A DNA stretch of 64,000 nt from Litoreibacter arenae DSM 19593 (GTDB lineage: Bacteria > Pseudomonadota > Alphaproteobacteria > Rhodobacterales > Rhodobacteraceae), in assembly GCF_000442275.2 (NCBI RefSeq), contig NZ_KE557310.1:186001-250000 (forward strand), written 5' to 3'. Below the pieces are notes generated by a model that did no database searches, had not been told where the DNA came from, and saw only the letters and a program-made list of their open reading frames with translations. Position numbers and translations under genes: made by a program. Below are positions 44,534 through 54,144 of this stretch, one piece after another. Each line of letters starts with the position of its first letter. The stretch's first letter is position 1.

Positions 44534-45754
44534 ATGACGCGGAACCTGCCGATCACCTTCATCCTGATCACAGTGCTGATCGACGCCATGGGCATCGGGT
44601 TGATCCTGCCGGTGATGCCGCAACTCATTCAGGATGTCGGGCAAACCGACATCTCGGGTGCGGCAGTTTGGGGCGGCATCCTGTCAGCGGCATTCGCGTT
44701 CATGCAGTTTATGTGCTCCCCCACGGTCGGCTCCCTCTCCGACCGCTTCGGGCGGCGTCCTGTGCTGTTGACCTCAAACGCCGCGATGGCTTTGGACTAT
44801 GTGCTGATGGCCTTGGCAGGCACGATTTGGCTGCTCCTGATCGGGCGCATTATCGGCGGTGTCACGGCCGCGACCCATGCAACGGCAAACGCCTTCATGG
44901 CTGACGTTTCCCCGCGTGAAAAGAAGTCACAGAATTTCGGGCTGATCGGCGCCGCGTTCGGCGTCGGTTTTGTTCTTGGCCCCGTCATCGGCGGACTGCT
45001 GGCAGAGCTTGGGCCACGCGCGCCCTTCTGGGCTGCGGCACTGCTCGCGGGCGGGAATTTCGTGCTAGGCTACTTCGTGCTGCCGGAAACGGTGACGCCA
45101 GAGCGACGCCGTCCGTTCAAATGGAGCCGCGCCAATCCGGTCGGGGGCTTGCAAGCCATCACTGCCCTGCCCGGCCTTGGGGCGCTGCTGTTGGTCTATT
45201 TCTTCTACCAGATCGCCAATATGGTATATCCCGCGATCTGGGCCTATTACACCGCCGCCAGCTTCGGCTGGTCGCCCGGTGTCATTGGCGCGTCGCTGGC
45301 GATCTACGGTATCTCGATGGCAGTCACGCAAGCCGTGCTGATCCGCTGGGTGATCGCCAAGCTGGGTGAGGCGAAAACCGTGTATTGGGGCTTGCTTTAC
45401 AACGCAGGCACCTTGGCGATGATGGCCTTTGTCTCGGACGGGCGGGTGTTGCTGTTCCTGACACCCCTTGCCGCTTTTGGCGCAGTCGTTGGCCCCGCCT
45501 TGCAGGCGGTCATGTCGGGGCGTGCCGCAGATAACCAACAGGGCGAATTGCTAGGGGTTATGTCCTCGATCAACGCGCTTGGGATGATCTTCGCGCCGTT
45601 GGTGTTCACCCGCGTGTTTTCCTACTTCACGGGCGACGACGCTCTGTTCTTCCTGCCCGGTGCCGCGTTCCTGCTGGCGATGGGTTTGATGCTGGTCTCG
45701 TGGGCCATCGTTGCCCGCGCCTCTACCCGTCCCATAGGCGCAGATGCGCCATGA
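44534..45754 (+). CDS. MFS transporter, TetA-like
   Basis: A 406-residue, 12-helix drug:H+ antiporter-1 type transporter. The N-terminus (ITFILITVLIDAMGIGLILPVMPQL) and motif A region (GSLSDRFGRRPVLL) are those of TCR/Tet family pumps; motif C-like GAAFGVGFVLGPVIGGLL follows in helix 5. It may export an antibiotic or a pathway intermediate; no regulator of tetR type is adjacent. It begins 39 bp after pcaD. Its 3' end overlaps the convergent EEP gene by 32 bp. Confidence 0.92.
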   Translation: MTRNLPITFILITVLIDAMGIGLILPVMPQLIQDVGQTDISGAAVWGGILSAAFAFMQFMCSPTVGSLSDRFGRRPVLLTSNAAMALDYVLMALAGTIWLLLIGRIIGGVTAATHATANAFMADVSPREKKSQNFGLIGAAFGVGFVLGPVIGGLLAELGPRAPFWAAALLAGGNFVLGYFVLPETVTPERRRPFKWSRANPVGGLQAITALPGLGALLLVYFFYQIANMVYPAIWAYYTAASFGWSPGVIGASLAIYGISMAVTQAVLIRWVIAKLGEAKTVYWGLLYNAGTLAMMAFVSDGRVLLFLTPLAAFGAVVGPALQAVMSGRAADNQQGELLGVMSSINALGMIFAPLVFTRVFSYFTGDDALFFLPGAAFLLAMGLMLVSWAIVARASTRPIGADAP

Positions 45755-46913
45755 TTTGCCCGTGATCAGAGGCTAGTTTGTTATACGGTGCCTCGTCGTG
45801 GGAGCCATCGGTGAGGTGATCGTTGAAGACCGAGAAATAGGACATCTCCCCGATTTGCCCCTGCCCGCCGGTGAAATGGCGCGATAGCAGGATTTGGTCG
45901 ATGCTCTCGAAAACCCCACCGAAAGCCGAGGTGTAGACCATATCGCGCAGCGATTTGCGCACGAACAGCTTTTCGCAGCTTTCCAGGCGCACGGCTTCGA
46001 TCTTGGCCTGAATGATCTCGTTTTCTTCGTCGGTATAGCGGTCGTTGGCCCGCTTCGCGTCATGCCGCCTGATCCATGCGTAGTTTTTGAACGGGCGTTC
46101 ACCGGCGATAATCTCGGAGCTGACGGCGTTGTCGCTATCGTTGAGATCGCCCAAGACGATCACCGGATTGCCGCTGTTGATTTCCTCGACGACGAGTTGG
46201 CGCAGCACCCAAGCCTCCGCCATCCGGCGCGTCGCGGCACGCAAGGAGCCGAGCGCCCGGCCAACGGGGTCGTAGTTGACCAAGTCCGCCTCTGGAGGCG
46301 GCCCGCCGCCTTCGGGACGCATGAATTCGCCAAGTTTGGATTTCAGATGGCAGTTGAACACGGTGATAACCTGATTGCCCACCGGAATGCGGGCTTTCAG
46401 AATCGGGCGCGAGAGGCGATCCAGACGGAAAGAGCCGCCACTGCCCTCCCCCATCATGGCGAAGGGGATCACCAGATCGGGGTCAACCTCCTGGATCACC
46501 TCGGGTTTCCCGACAAACCCGTAGCGCGACAAAATCGCGAGGCCGGGGCGGCGTTCGCCCGGCTCCCCGTCGTTAAGATTGGGCGCGAAGGCCAGATGCG
46601 CCTGCGCGTAATCCGTATAGGCCAGCTTGCGAAAAATCGCCTTGCGGGCATAGCGCTTGGAGCGATCCGGCACCGCGTCCTCGTTTGATGCGGTGCCGCG
46701 CCGGTCGGCTTCGGCAATCACCTGTTGCAGCGGGGCTTTGTCGAAGATTTCCTGAAAACCTACGATATCGGCGTTCAGCGTGAACACCTGATCGGCCAAC
46801 CAGTCTTCCTTCCATGCATGTTCTTCCGGTGTGTATTTCTCAAAGCGGTAATATTCCTGATCCGGCCCGATCAGGTTTTTGACGTTGAAGCTCGCAATGG
46901 TGAAATCGGTCAT
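45723..46913 (-). CDS. Endonuclease/exonuclease/phosphatase family protein
   Basis: A 396-residue protein with the EEP fold: FTIASFNVKNL (start strand with Asn), VGFQEIFD (metal Glu), VFNCHLKSK (His), VIVLGDLNDSDNAVSSE (Asp/Asn pair) and ASDHGQIMAHL at the end (catalytic Asp-His). No signal peptide is seen. It could act on nucleic acid, sugar phosphates or phospholipid; the substrate is unknown. It starts in an ATGA overlap with the threonine dehydratase gene. Confidence 0.87.
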   Translation of the reverse strand: MTDFTIASFNVKNLIGPDQEYYRFEKYTPEEHAWKEDWLADQVFTLNADIVGFQEIFDKAPLQQVIAEADRRGTASNEDAVPDRSKRYARKAIFRKLAYTDYAQAHLAFAPNLNDGEPGERRPGLAILSRYGFVGKPEVIQEVDPDLVIPFAMMGEGSGGSFRLDRLSRPILKARIPVGNQVITVFNCHLKSKLGEFMRPEGGGPPPEADLVNYDPVGRALGSLRAATRRMAEAWVLRQLVVEEINSGNPVIVLGDLNDSDNAVSSEIIAGERPFKNYAWIRRHDAKRANDRYTDEENEIIQAKIEAVRLESCEKLFVRKSLRDMVYTSAFGGVFESIDQILLSRHFTGGQGQIGEMSYFSVFNDHLTDGSHDEAPYNKLASDHGQIMAHLRLWDG

Positions 46914-47890
46914 GCGTCTTGTCCGTACTTGGTCAGGGCCATCTGGAACACCTCCGCATCCACGTTGCCGCCAGAGGCCACAACGATCACGTCATCACCG
47001 TCGATCTGGTCGCCATGATACAGCGCGGCGGCCAATGCGACCGCGCCGCCGGGCTCCAGGACGACTTTCAGGCGGGAGAAGGCCACCGCCATGGCGCGCA
47101 GGCAGTTCTCTTCCGGCACCACAAGGCCCGGGCCACAAAGGCGCTTGAGGATCGGAAAGGTCACATTCCCCGGCTGCGGCGTGATGATCGCGTCGCAAAG
47201 CGAGCCGGAGGTGCGGGCGTTGCGCTTGATCTCGCCTGCGGCCAGCGAGCGGGTGACGTCGTCAAAATGCTCCGGTTCCACCGGTCGCACCCGCAGGCTC
47301 GGGGCTTTGGCTTCCAGCGCCAAGGCGATGCCAGACGTCAGACCGCCACCGCCACAGCACACCAGAACGTCATTCGCATCTGCGCCAAGTTCCGCCGCTT
47401 GTTCTGCAATTTCCAATCCGACCGTGCCTTGACCCGCGATCACCAAAGGCTCGTCAAACGGTTTGATGAGGGTCAGCCCACGTTCCGAGGACAGGCGGTC
47501 GCCTATTTCGTCACGGTCCTCGGTGTCGCGGTCATACAAAACAACCTCCGCGCCCAAAGCCCGCGTGTTGTCGATCTTCATCGCAGGCGCGTCGGCGGGC
47601 ATGATAATAACCGCGCTGGTGCCATACTCCCGCGCCGCCAAAGCCACGCCCTGCGCGTGATTGCCGGAGGAAAACGCGATAACGCCTGCTTTCAGGGCGT
47701 CCTGTTCAAGCGCGGAGACAGCCGACCACGCCCCGCGAAACTTGAAGGAGCCGGTGTGCTGCAAGGCCTCGGTCTTCACGAAAACCCGCCGCCCCGCGAT
47801 TTTGTCGATAAAGGGCGAGGTCAGCAAAGGCGTGCGCCGCGCGTGGCCTTCGATGCGCTTGGCCGCTGCTTCGATCATGTCGATGTTCAT
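46910..47890 (-). CDS. Threonine/serine dehydratase
   Basis: A 326-residue PLP fold-type II enzyme. The PLP lysine is K50 in HTGSFKFRGA, and VLVCCGGGGLTSG is the phosphate-binding loop. There is no C-terminal ACT-like regulatory domain, so it is the catabolic/serine racemase-like type, not the biosynthetic IlvA. It would deaminate threonine or serine, or act as a hydroxyaspartate dehydratase. The ATG at 47890 is in an ATGA overlap with the alpha/beta hydrolase, in a tight four-gene run. Confidence 0.92.
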   Translation of the reverse strand: MNIDMIEAAAKRIEGHARRTPLLTSPFIDKIAGRRVFVKTEALQHTGSFKFRGAWSAVSALEQDALKAGVIAFSSGNHAQGVALAAREYGTSAVIIMPADAPAMKIDNTRALGAEVVLYDRDTEDRDEIGDRLSSERGLTLIKPFDEPLVIAGQGTVGLEIAEQAAELGADANDVLVCCGGGGLTSGIALALEAKAPSLRVRPVEPEHFDDVTRSLAAGEIKRNARTSGSLCDAIITPQPGNVTFPILKRLCGPGLVVPEENCLRAMAVAFSRLKVVLEPGGAVALAAALYHGDQIDGDDVIVVASGGNVDAEVFQMALTKYGQDA

Positions 47891-48708
47891 CGCATTTCCT
47901 CCAGCCATGCCTTGATCGTCAGCAGGGATTCCGGCTCGTCAAGGAAAGGAACATGGCCGCGCCCTTGCACCTCGACGGAGAGCATATCCGGTCTGCGCCG
48001 TTCCATCTCAGCAGCGGTTTCCCGGGTGAGCAGGTCCGAGTTTGCTCCACGCAGCAACGCCAATGGCAAGCCGTCCAATGCGTCGAAGAACGGCCAGAGG
48101 TCGGGGTTCAGGTTTTGCGAGCCCTCCAGCACGGCCTCGCGCAGCTTCGGGTCGTAGTTGATATCCAAACCGTCCGGCTTCTCGATGTAGTGTTTCTCGG
48201 CCTCCTCGCGCCAACGGGACTCCGGCACGCCCTCAAACCCCACCATTAGCCTCGCGCGTTGTATTGTGGCCTCGTCCATCGTGTTGAATGTCGGGCGGCG
48301 GCCCAGATATGCTTTGATCGCGTCCAGACCAACCTCGGAAATGTCTGGCCCGATGTCGTTCAGGCAAACTCCAAGCAGGCGCTCCTTCACCGCCGCAGCA
48401 AGCCCCATGGCGATGATCCCGCCGCGAGACGTCCCCAGGATCGCAGCCTTCTCAATACCCAAATGGTCCAGCAACGCCAAAGCGTCCTGCCCTTCTTGCG
48501 GCAGCGTGTAAGTGGACGGATCGGCCCAGTCCGACTGCCCGCGCCCGCGATAATCCATAAGGATCAGGCGCACATCATCAAGGTGCGGCGCGACATAGTC
48601 GAAGTCACTGCTGTTGCGGGTCAGGCCCGCAAGGCAAAGGACAGGCAGGCCCTCGCCCTCGTCGGTGTAGTGCAAGTAGATGCCGTCTGCGGTAGTAAAT
48701 TTGCTCAT
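47887..48708 (-). CDS. Alpha/beta hydrolase
   Basis: A 273-residue hydrolase with the nucleophile elbow GTSRGG near residue 94, DYRGRGQSDW before it and the catalytic His in GRGHVPFLDEP near the C-terminus. The substrate is unknown. The ATGA overlaps on both sides make it part of the dehalogenase - hydrolase - dehydratase - EEP run. Confidence 0.9.
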   Translation of the reverse strand: MSKFTTADGIYLHYTDEGEGLPVLCLAGLTRNSSDFDYVAPHLDDVRLILMDYRGRGQSDWADPSTYTLPQEGQDALALLDHLGIEKAAILGTSRGGIIAMGLAAAVKERLLGVCLNDIGPDISEVGLDAIKAYLGRRPTFNTMDEATIQRARLMVGFEGVPESRWREEAEKHYIEKPDGLDINYDPKLREAVLEGSQNLNPDLWPFFDALDGLPLALLRGANSDLLTRETAAEMERRRPDMLSVEVQGRGHVPFLDEPESLLTIKAWLEEMR

Positions 48709-49391
48709 AGCGAAGCTGCCAGTTCTGGAATGGGCGTCAGGTCACTGAGGATGTGCGCCGGTTGCCATGGCAGACGATCCAATGGCTCGCCCGCGCGGTT
48801 GACCCATGCGGTGGTGAAGCCGTAGCCCGTCGCGCAGGCGGCATCCCAACCGTTTGAGGATACGAAAAGCACCTCGTCTTTGGCGCAGCCGAAGCGCTTG
48901 CCGACCAAGTCGTAGACCGACGCGTGGGGCTTGAAAACGCCAACGCTTTGCACCGATAAAACGTCATCCAGATTTTCGGCGATGCCCGCCGAGCTGACCG
49001 CCCCGTCCAGCATATCGGGCGAGCCGTTGGACAAGATCGCCGTGTTCAAGCCCGCCGCTTTCAGATGCGCCAGCATAAACGGGACCTCCTTGTAAGCGCG
49101 CAATTCCCAGTAGAGCGCCAGAAGGCGTTCGCGCAACTCCGGGTCGTCCAGACCGTTCGCCTCCATCGCCCAGTCGAGCCCGTTTTGCGTCACATCCCAG
49201 AAATCGGCGTGGTCGCCGGTGACCGCCCGGAGCCACGTATATTGCAACTGCTTGAGACGCCAATCACTTGCCAGCTTCTGCCAACAGGCCGCGAGGTTGT
49301 CACGGCCCGGTTCCTCGGCAGCCAGCCGCGCAGCAGCGGATACGTCGAACAGCGTTCCATAGGCGTCGAAAATGCATGTAGTGATTGGCAT
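48705..49391 (-). CDS. Haloacid dehalogenase, type II (HAD superfamily)
   Basis: A 228-residue HAD enzyme. D9 in CIFDAYGTLFD is the nucleophile; ILSNGSPDML is motif II; FKPHASVYDLV holds the lysine; SSNGWDAACATGYGF is motif IV, typical of (S)-2-haloacid dehalogenases. It would hydrolyse 2-haloacids, though some members are phosphatases. It is first in the four-gene run ending with the EEP gene. Confidence 0.92.
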   Translation of the reverse strand: MPITTCIFDAYGTLFDVSAAARLAAEEPGRDNLAACWQKLASDWRLKQLQYTWLRAVTGDHADFWDVTQNGLDWAMEANGLDDPELRERLLALYWELRAYKEVPFMLAHLKAAGLNTAILSNGSPDMLDGAVSSAGIAENLDDVLSVQSVGVFKPHASVYDLVGKRFGCAKDEVLFVSSNGWDAACATGYGFTTAWVNRAGEPLDRLPWQPAHILSDLTPIPELAASL

Positions 49392-49445
49392 GGGATCCTC
49401 CGGCTTTGGACGCAGACTGGCACAGCCAACGCGAGAGGAAAACGT

Positions 49446-50228
49446 CTAAAGGTAGCGGGCCAACATGGTGAAGCCGCCCCAGAAATGTGCGCCTGCGGTG
49501 AACAGATACGCAGCCAACGCAAGTACGCCCTGGCCTTTCGTCATGCGCTTTCGCTGCACCCAGGCGCCCGACCACGAGAATAGCGATTGCGCGCCCATGA
49601 TAGCGAAGAACAACAGTGCCAAGGACTGCATCGCTACCGCCAGTGCGGCGAATGCGGCACTCATCGCCATGGTGATGAAGTTGGTCGCGCCAGGCACGAA
49701 GGTATCCGTCAGGATGCGCAGGCAGCGCCCGCCATCCAGCGGCCAGAACGGCAGCAGGTTGAAGAAGTTAAGCGCACCGGTGACGATCGCAAAGACCCAA
49801 AGGAACTCCGCCGCTTGCGGTGAATAGGGCGCGACCACATCGGATAGCGCGTAGGCCAGCGCCATTGGGGCCAGACAAATCCCCGGCCCCATCAAGGTGA
49901 TAAAGAAATCATGCGCCTGGGTTTCGGGCTCGGTGTCGGAGATCGCCACGCCACCCATTAACGGGATCAACCGGAACCGCGCATCGTGATGGCCCGCGAT
50001 ACGGAAGGCTGCCACATGGCCGAATTCATGGATCATGACCGAGAAGACAATGGCCACGCCATAGAGCGGCCCGAAGTACCAAGCGGCTGCCACGAAGGCC
50101 AACGCGCCAAGCCCCAGGCCTTGGACGTCCATGCCAACCACCGTCAACCCGCGATCGGACACTAGTCCGCCGCGCAGGGTGTAAAGCATCAAAAAGCACA
50201 GAATACAGGCCGCCAGCAGTGTCATCAT
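49446..50228 (-). CDS. M50-family intramembrane metalloprotease
   Basis: A 260-residue polytopic protein of the site-2 protease/M50 group. HEFGH at residues 67-71 lies in a hydrophobic segment, and the second metal site is NLLPFWPLDGGR near residue 160. There is no PDZ domain, so it is not RseP. Hydrophobic segments count about six. The ATG at 50228 with GAGG upstream is preferred to a TTG two codons earlier. Substrate unknown; such proteins cleave membrane regulators. Confidence 0.9.
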   Translation of the reverse strand: MMTLLAACILCFLMLYTLRGGLVSDRGLTVVGMDVQGLGLGALAFVAAAWYFGPLYGVAIVFSVMIHEFGHVAAFRIAGHHDARFRLIPLMGGVAISDTEPETQAHDFFITLMGPGICLAPMALAYALSDVVAPYSPQAAEFLWVFAIVTGALNFFNLLPFWPLDGGRCLRILTDTFVPGATNFITMAMSAAFAALAVAMQSLALLFFAIMGAQSLFSWSGAWVQRKRMTKGQGVLALAAYLFTAGAHFWGGFTMLARYL

Positions 50229-50324
50229 GGCCAATCCTCATTACATTTCAAACTGGGTTAAACAGGCGCATCATGGCCAAAAAAGGACTACGAGCGGGCG
50301 CTAATCTGGCTCAATACACAGGTG

Positions 50325-51113
50325 TTACAGGTTTTCCGGCTGCGGCATCCCCAGCACGTGGTAGCCGCCATCGACACGGATAATCTCGCCGGTGGTGCAA
50401 CTTCCATGGTCGCTCGCCAGATAGACGGCGGTGCCGCCCACGGCCTCCAGCGTCGCGTTGGCGCGCATGGGGGCGTTCGCCTCGGTCTGGCGGAAGGTCT
50501 TGCGCGCACCGCCGATGGCAGCACCCGCCAGCGTTTTCATCGGGCCGGGGGAGATTGCGTTGACGCGGATGCCGTCCGGGCCAAGGTCATTGGCCAGATA
50601 GCGCACGGTCGATTCAAGCGCCGCCTTGGCCACACCCATGACGTTGTAGAACGGCGTCACACGGTTGGAGCCTTGATAGGTCAGCGTCAGCAACGTGCCG
50701 CCGTCCTTCATCAACGGGGCCGCACGGCGGGCGACGTCGATCAGGGAGTAGCAACTGATCACCAGCGAGTTTTTGAAGTTCTCGCGGGACGTATTGATGA
50801 ACCGGCCCGCCAACTCGTTCTTGTCCGAAAACGCGATGGCGTGGACCACGAAATCAAGACTGCCCCACTTGTCCTCCAGCGTTTTGAAACACGCGTCGAG
50901 CGAGTCGTCGTCGGTCACGTCCACATCCACCAAGATGTCAGACCCCACGGAAGCAGCCAGTGGCTCCACCCGTTTGCCGAACGCGTCGCCTTGGTAGGAA
51001 AACGCCAGTTCCGCGCCCTGATCAGCCATTGCCTTGGCAATGCCCCACGCGATGGACCGCTCGTTGGCGACCCCCATGATCAGGCCGCGCTTGCCGTCCA
51101 TCAATCCTGCCAT
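50325..51113 (-). CDS. fabI: Enoyl-[acyl-carrier-protein] reductase (NADH)
   Basis: A 262-residue FabI. The nucleotide site starts GLIMGVANERSIAWGIAKA, and the catalytic pair is Y156-x6-K163 in FYNVMGVAKAALES. It reduces trans-2-enoyl-ACP in the last step of each elongation cycle and is the triclosan target. It is last in fabA-fabB-fabI, starting 3 bp after fabB. Confidence 0.96.
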   Translation of the reverse strand: MAGLMDGKRGLIMGVANERSIAWGIAKAMADQGAELAFSYQGDAFGKRVEPLAASVGSDILVDVDVTDDDSLDACFKTLEDKWGSLDFVVHAIAFSDKNELAGRFINTSRENFKNSLVISCYSLIDVARRAAPLMKDGGTLLTLTYQGSNRVTPFYNVMGVAKAALESTVRYLANDLGPDGIRVNAISPGPMKTLAGAAIGGARKTFRQTEANAPMRANATLEAVGGTAVYLASDHGSCTTGEIIRVDGGYHVLGMPQPENL

Positions 51114-51116
51114 TTC

Positions 51117-52346
51117 TTATTCCTTGAACTTTGAAAGCAACATGGACCCGTTGGTCCCGCCGAACCCGAAGGAGTTCGTCATTACCGTGTCCAGACCTGC
51201 GTTTTCCACCAGCTTGGTGGCAATTTCTTCCGGCTTGAGGGCCGGATCCAGCGTCTCGACATTGATCGAGGGGACGATGAAATCGTCCTTCAGCATCAAC
51301 AAGCAGTAGACGGCTTCCTGCGCACCGGTTGCCCCTTGCGAGTGGCCGGTCATCGACTTGGTGGAGCTGATCGGTGGGGTGCTGCCCTCGCCAAATACGC
51401 GGCGCACGGCTTCGACCTCGCCCACGTCGCCCACGGGCGTGGAGGTGCCATGCGCGTTGATGTAGCTGACCTTGCGGCCCTCGGGGATCGAGTCCAGCGC
51501 CAGACGCATCGCCCGCTCGCCGCCTTCACCGGACGGGGCCACCATATCGGCGCCGTCGGATGTCGCGCCAAAACCGGTAACCTCGGCGTAAATTTTTGCC
51601 CCGCGCGCTTGCGCGTGTTCAAGGCTTTCCAACACCACGATGCCGCCGCCACCCGCGATGACGAAGCCGTCACGGTCCGCGTCAAACGCGCGGGAGGCTT
51701 TCGTAGGCGTGTCATTATACTTCGAGGACATCGCGCCCATCGCGTCGAACAGGCAGGACAGGGTCCAGTCCAACTCCTCGCCGCCGCCTGCGAACATGAC
51801 GTCCTGCTTGCCCATCACGATCTGCTCTGACGCGGCTCCGATGCAGTGCAGCGAGGTCGAGCAGGCGGAGGTGATCGAGTAGTTGATGCCCTTGATCTGG
51901 AACGCGGTCGCCAAGTTGGCAGAGATCGTCGAGCCCATACATTTCGGCACGGCAAACGGCCCGATCCGCTTGGTTGCGCCAGTTTTCAGCACCGACTGGT
52001 GCGCTGCAAACATGGCCGACGTAGACGGCCCGCCGGAGCCTGCGATCAAGCCAGTGCGCGGGTTGATGACGTCACTTTCCTCAAGCCCCGCATCCGCTAT
52101 CGCCTGCTCCATCGCGATATGTGCGTAAGCCGCTCCCGGCCCCATAAAGCGCAGGCGGCGCTTGTCGACATGATCGGTCACGTCAATTTTCAAAGTACCT
52201 GCGATCTGGCTGCGAAACCCGTGCTCCGCCATTTCCGGCGAGGCGACGATGCCGGAGGTGCCTGATTTCAAAGCTGCGGTGACTTCCTCGGCGCTATTGC
52301 CGATGGGGGATACAATCCCCAGACCTGTAACGACGACGCGACGCAT
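51117..52346 (-). CDS. fabB: 3-oxoacyl-[acyl-carrier-protein] synthase I
   Basis: A 409-residue condensing enzyme. The Cys-His-His triad is C162 in ITSACSTSLH, His in NAHGTSTPVGD and His in KSMTGHSQGA. It elongates unsaturated acyl chains made by FabA. The operon order fabA-fabB-fabI confirms FabB rather than FabF. It lies 21 bp after fabA. Confidence 0.96.
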   Translation of the reverse strand: MRRVVVTGLGIVSPIGNSAEEVTAALKSGTSGIVASPEMAEHGFRSQIAGTLKIDVTDHVDKRRLRFMGPGAAYAHIAMEQAIADAGLEESDVINPRTGLIAGSGGPSTSAMFAAHQSVLKTGATKRIGPFAVPKCMGSTISANLATAFQIKGINYSITSACSTSLHCIGAASEQIVMGKQDVMFAGGGEELDWTLSCLFDAMGAMSSKYNDTPTKASRAFDADRDGFVIAGGGGIVVLESLEHAQARGAKIYAEVTGFGATSDGADMVAPSGEGGERAMRLALDSIPEGRKVSYINAHGTSTPVGDVGEVEAVRRVFGEGSTPPISSTKSMTGHSQGATGAQEAVYCLLMLKDDFIVPSINVETLDPALKPEEIATKLVENAGLDTVMTNSFGFGGTNGSMLLSKFKE

Positions 52347-52367
52347 GGGCGTGCTCCTCTTTGGACT

Positions 52368-52877
52368 TCAGCTCTCGGAAAGAGCGACTTTCATATCTTT
52401 GACTTCGTAGATGACTTCGCCGTCCGCTTCCACGATGCCGTCCGCTACGCCCATGGTCAGGCGGCGGGTCTGGATCGCCTTGGTGAAGTCGATCTTGTAG
52501 GTCAGCATCTTGCGGTCTGGCCGCACCATGCCTTTCAGCTTCACTTCACCCACGCCCAGCGCGTAGCCGCGCCCCTGCCAGCCGCGCCAGCCCAGGTTGA
52601 AGCCGGTCAGTTGCCACAAGCCGTCGAGGCCAAGGCAGCCGGGCATGATCGGGTTGCCGGGGAAGTGGCATTCGAAGAACCACAGGTCGGGCGTGATGTC
52701 GAATTCGGCAATCACATGGCCTTTGCCATGTGCGCCACCATCGCCGGAGATGTCAGTGATCCGGTCCATCATCAGCATGGGCGGCTCCGGCAACTGCGCG
52801 TTACCCGGGCCGAACAACTCGCCGCGCGCGCATTTCAGAAGTGCGTCCCTGTCAAAGCTCGTTGGGTAATCGCTCAT
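52368..52877 (-). CDS. fabA: 3-hydroxydecanoyl-ACP dehydratase/isomerase
   Basis: A 169-residue hot-dog fold enzyme that makes trans-2- and cis-3-decenoyl-ACP and so starts unsaturated fatty acid synthesis. The active-site histidine is H71 in [13 protein letters not shown] and the aspartate D85 in GLDGLWQL. Complete length. It is divergent from irr across 159 bp and heads the fabA-fabB-fabI operon. Confidence 0.97.
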   Translation of the reverse strand: MSDYPTSFDRDALLKCARGELFGPGNAQLPEPPMLMMDRITDISGDGGAHGKGHVIAEFDITPDLWFFECHFPGNPIMPGCLGLDGLWQLTGFNLGWRGWQGRGYALGVGEVKLKGMVRPDRKMLTYKIDFTKAIQTRRLTMGVADGIVEADGEVIYEVKDMKVALSES

Positions 52878-53036
52878 TACACCTGCCCCATATCTCGTAT
52901 TGTTTCCTTATGTTACACCTAGCATCGGCACTTAATTGCGTGCAAGGGCCGCCATCTGACCAACTGCGACTGATTTTCATTTGAAACATGGGGGTGCGGC
53001 GCCCTATATGTAAAGCAAGCAAAGGGAATATGGCTC

Positions 53037-53453
53037 ATGACATCGGTAGAAACACAGCGCGGAACACAATGGCTGGCAGGGGCCGGATTGCGCCCGACCC
53101 GTCAGCGTGTCGCCTTGGCCGAGTTGCTGGTCGGCGACGGGAAGGACCGTCACATCACCGCCGAAAGCCTTCATGCCGCCGCAAAAAACCACTCCGAAGG
53201 CGTGTCTTTGGCGACGGTTTACAACACCCTCAAAGCGTTTTCCGACGCTGGCCTGATCCGCGAGATCATGGTCGACGGCACCAAAAGCTACTTCGACACG
53301 CGCGTGGATGATCACCCGCATTTCTTCTGGGAAGATGACGGCCATCTGACCGACGCCCCGAAAGAGCAGTTGGAAATCGCAGCCCTGCCGGACGCGCCCG
53401 AAGGCACCGAAATTGCCAAGGTTGACGTCGTCATCCGCTTGCGCCGGACCTGA
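53037..53453 (+). CDS. irr: Iron response regulator Irr (Fur family)
   Basis: A 138-residue Fur-family protein of the alphaproteobacterial Irr group. The winged HTH spans about residues 10-85 (GLRPTRQRVALAELL, SLATVYNTLKAFSDAGLI). The histidine-rich turn DDHPHFFWEDDGHL at about residues 91-104 is the Irr-type haem-sensing region. There are no cysteines at all, so both the haem regulatory motif of Bradyrhizobium Irr and the CxxC zinc site are missing, as in other Rhodobacteraceae. It controls iron and haem genes. It is divergent from fabA. Confidence 0.93.
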   Translation: MTSVETQRGTQWLAGAGLRPTRQRVALAELLVGDGKDRHITAESLHAAAKNHSEGVSLATVYNTLKAFSDAGLIREIMVDGTKSYFDTRVDDHPHFFWEDDGHLTDAPKEQLEIAALPDAPEGTEIAKVDVVIRLRRT

Positions 53454-53481
53454 CCACACGGCACTTGGGGAGCTTGTTCGA

Positions 53482-54144
53482 ATGACATTCCCACGATTTG
53501 GCCTTGTCGCTATGCTGCTGGCATCCGTTACGGTGCCCGCTAACGCTCATCCACATATCTTCGTTGATACGGGGCTTGAGATCATCTTCGACAATCAAGG
53601 CAAGCTGACCCATGTCAAGGTGACATGGAAATATGACGACCTCTATTCACTGTTTTTGGCGGAGGACTACAAGCTGGACCCCGACCATGACGGTGAGCTT
53701 ACCGATCTGGAGCGCGACCATCTCACCGGCTTCGATGCCGACTGGGTGGAAGGCTACGCCGGCGATCTGGAGGTTGTGCTGGGTGGCAAGGTGCTGACCC
53801 TGTCCGGACCGCTGGAGCCGACGGCAGATATGGTGGACGGACGGATCATCTCGACACATCTGCGCGAGGTCTCGGGCACGCCTGCGATCGAAGGGGACAC
53901 TGTCTCGCTGAAAGCTTTCGATCCGTCCCACTACACAGCTTATGACATGACGCTTCCGGTCAAAGTCAGCGGTCGCAGCGATTGCACATTCCAGCGCGTC
54001 GAGCCGGATATCGACGGGCAACTTGCCCAGATGCAGGCACTGCTTCTGACCTTGGACGCGGATGCCGACCTTGAAGAGAACGACATTCCCTTAATTGGCG
54101 GAGAGTTCGCCACCGACATCCGCGTAACATGCCCCGCCTTGTAG
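53482..54144 (+). CDS. DUF1007 family secreted protein
   Basis: A 220-residue periplasmic protein with a signal peptide ending VPANA and a mature start HPHIFVDTGLEIIF, the hallmark of DUF1007. His and Asp residues at the N-terminus and in DPDHDGELTDLERDH could bind metal. It begins 28 bp after irr, so may be in its transcript, and overlaps the NicO transporter gene by 16 bp. Family context points to delivery of a divalent metal (nickel, cobalt or zinc) to the transporter. Confidence 0.88.
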   Translation: MTFPRFGLVAMLLASVTVPANAHPHIFVDTGLEIIFDNQGKLTHVKVTWKYDDLYSLFLAEDYKLDPDHDGELTDLERDHLTGFDADWVEGYAGDLEVVLGGKVLTLSGPLEPTADMVDGRIISTHLREVSGTPAIEGDTVSLKAFDPSHYTAYDMTLPVKVSGRSDCTFQRVEPDIDGQLAQMQALLLTLDADADLEENDIPLIGGEFATDIRVTCPAL

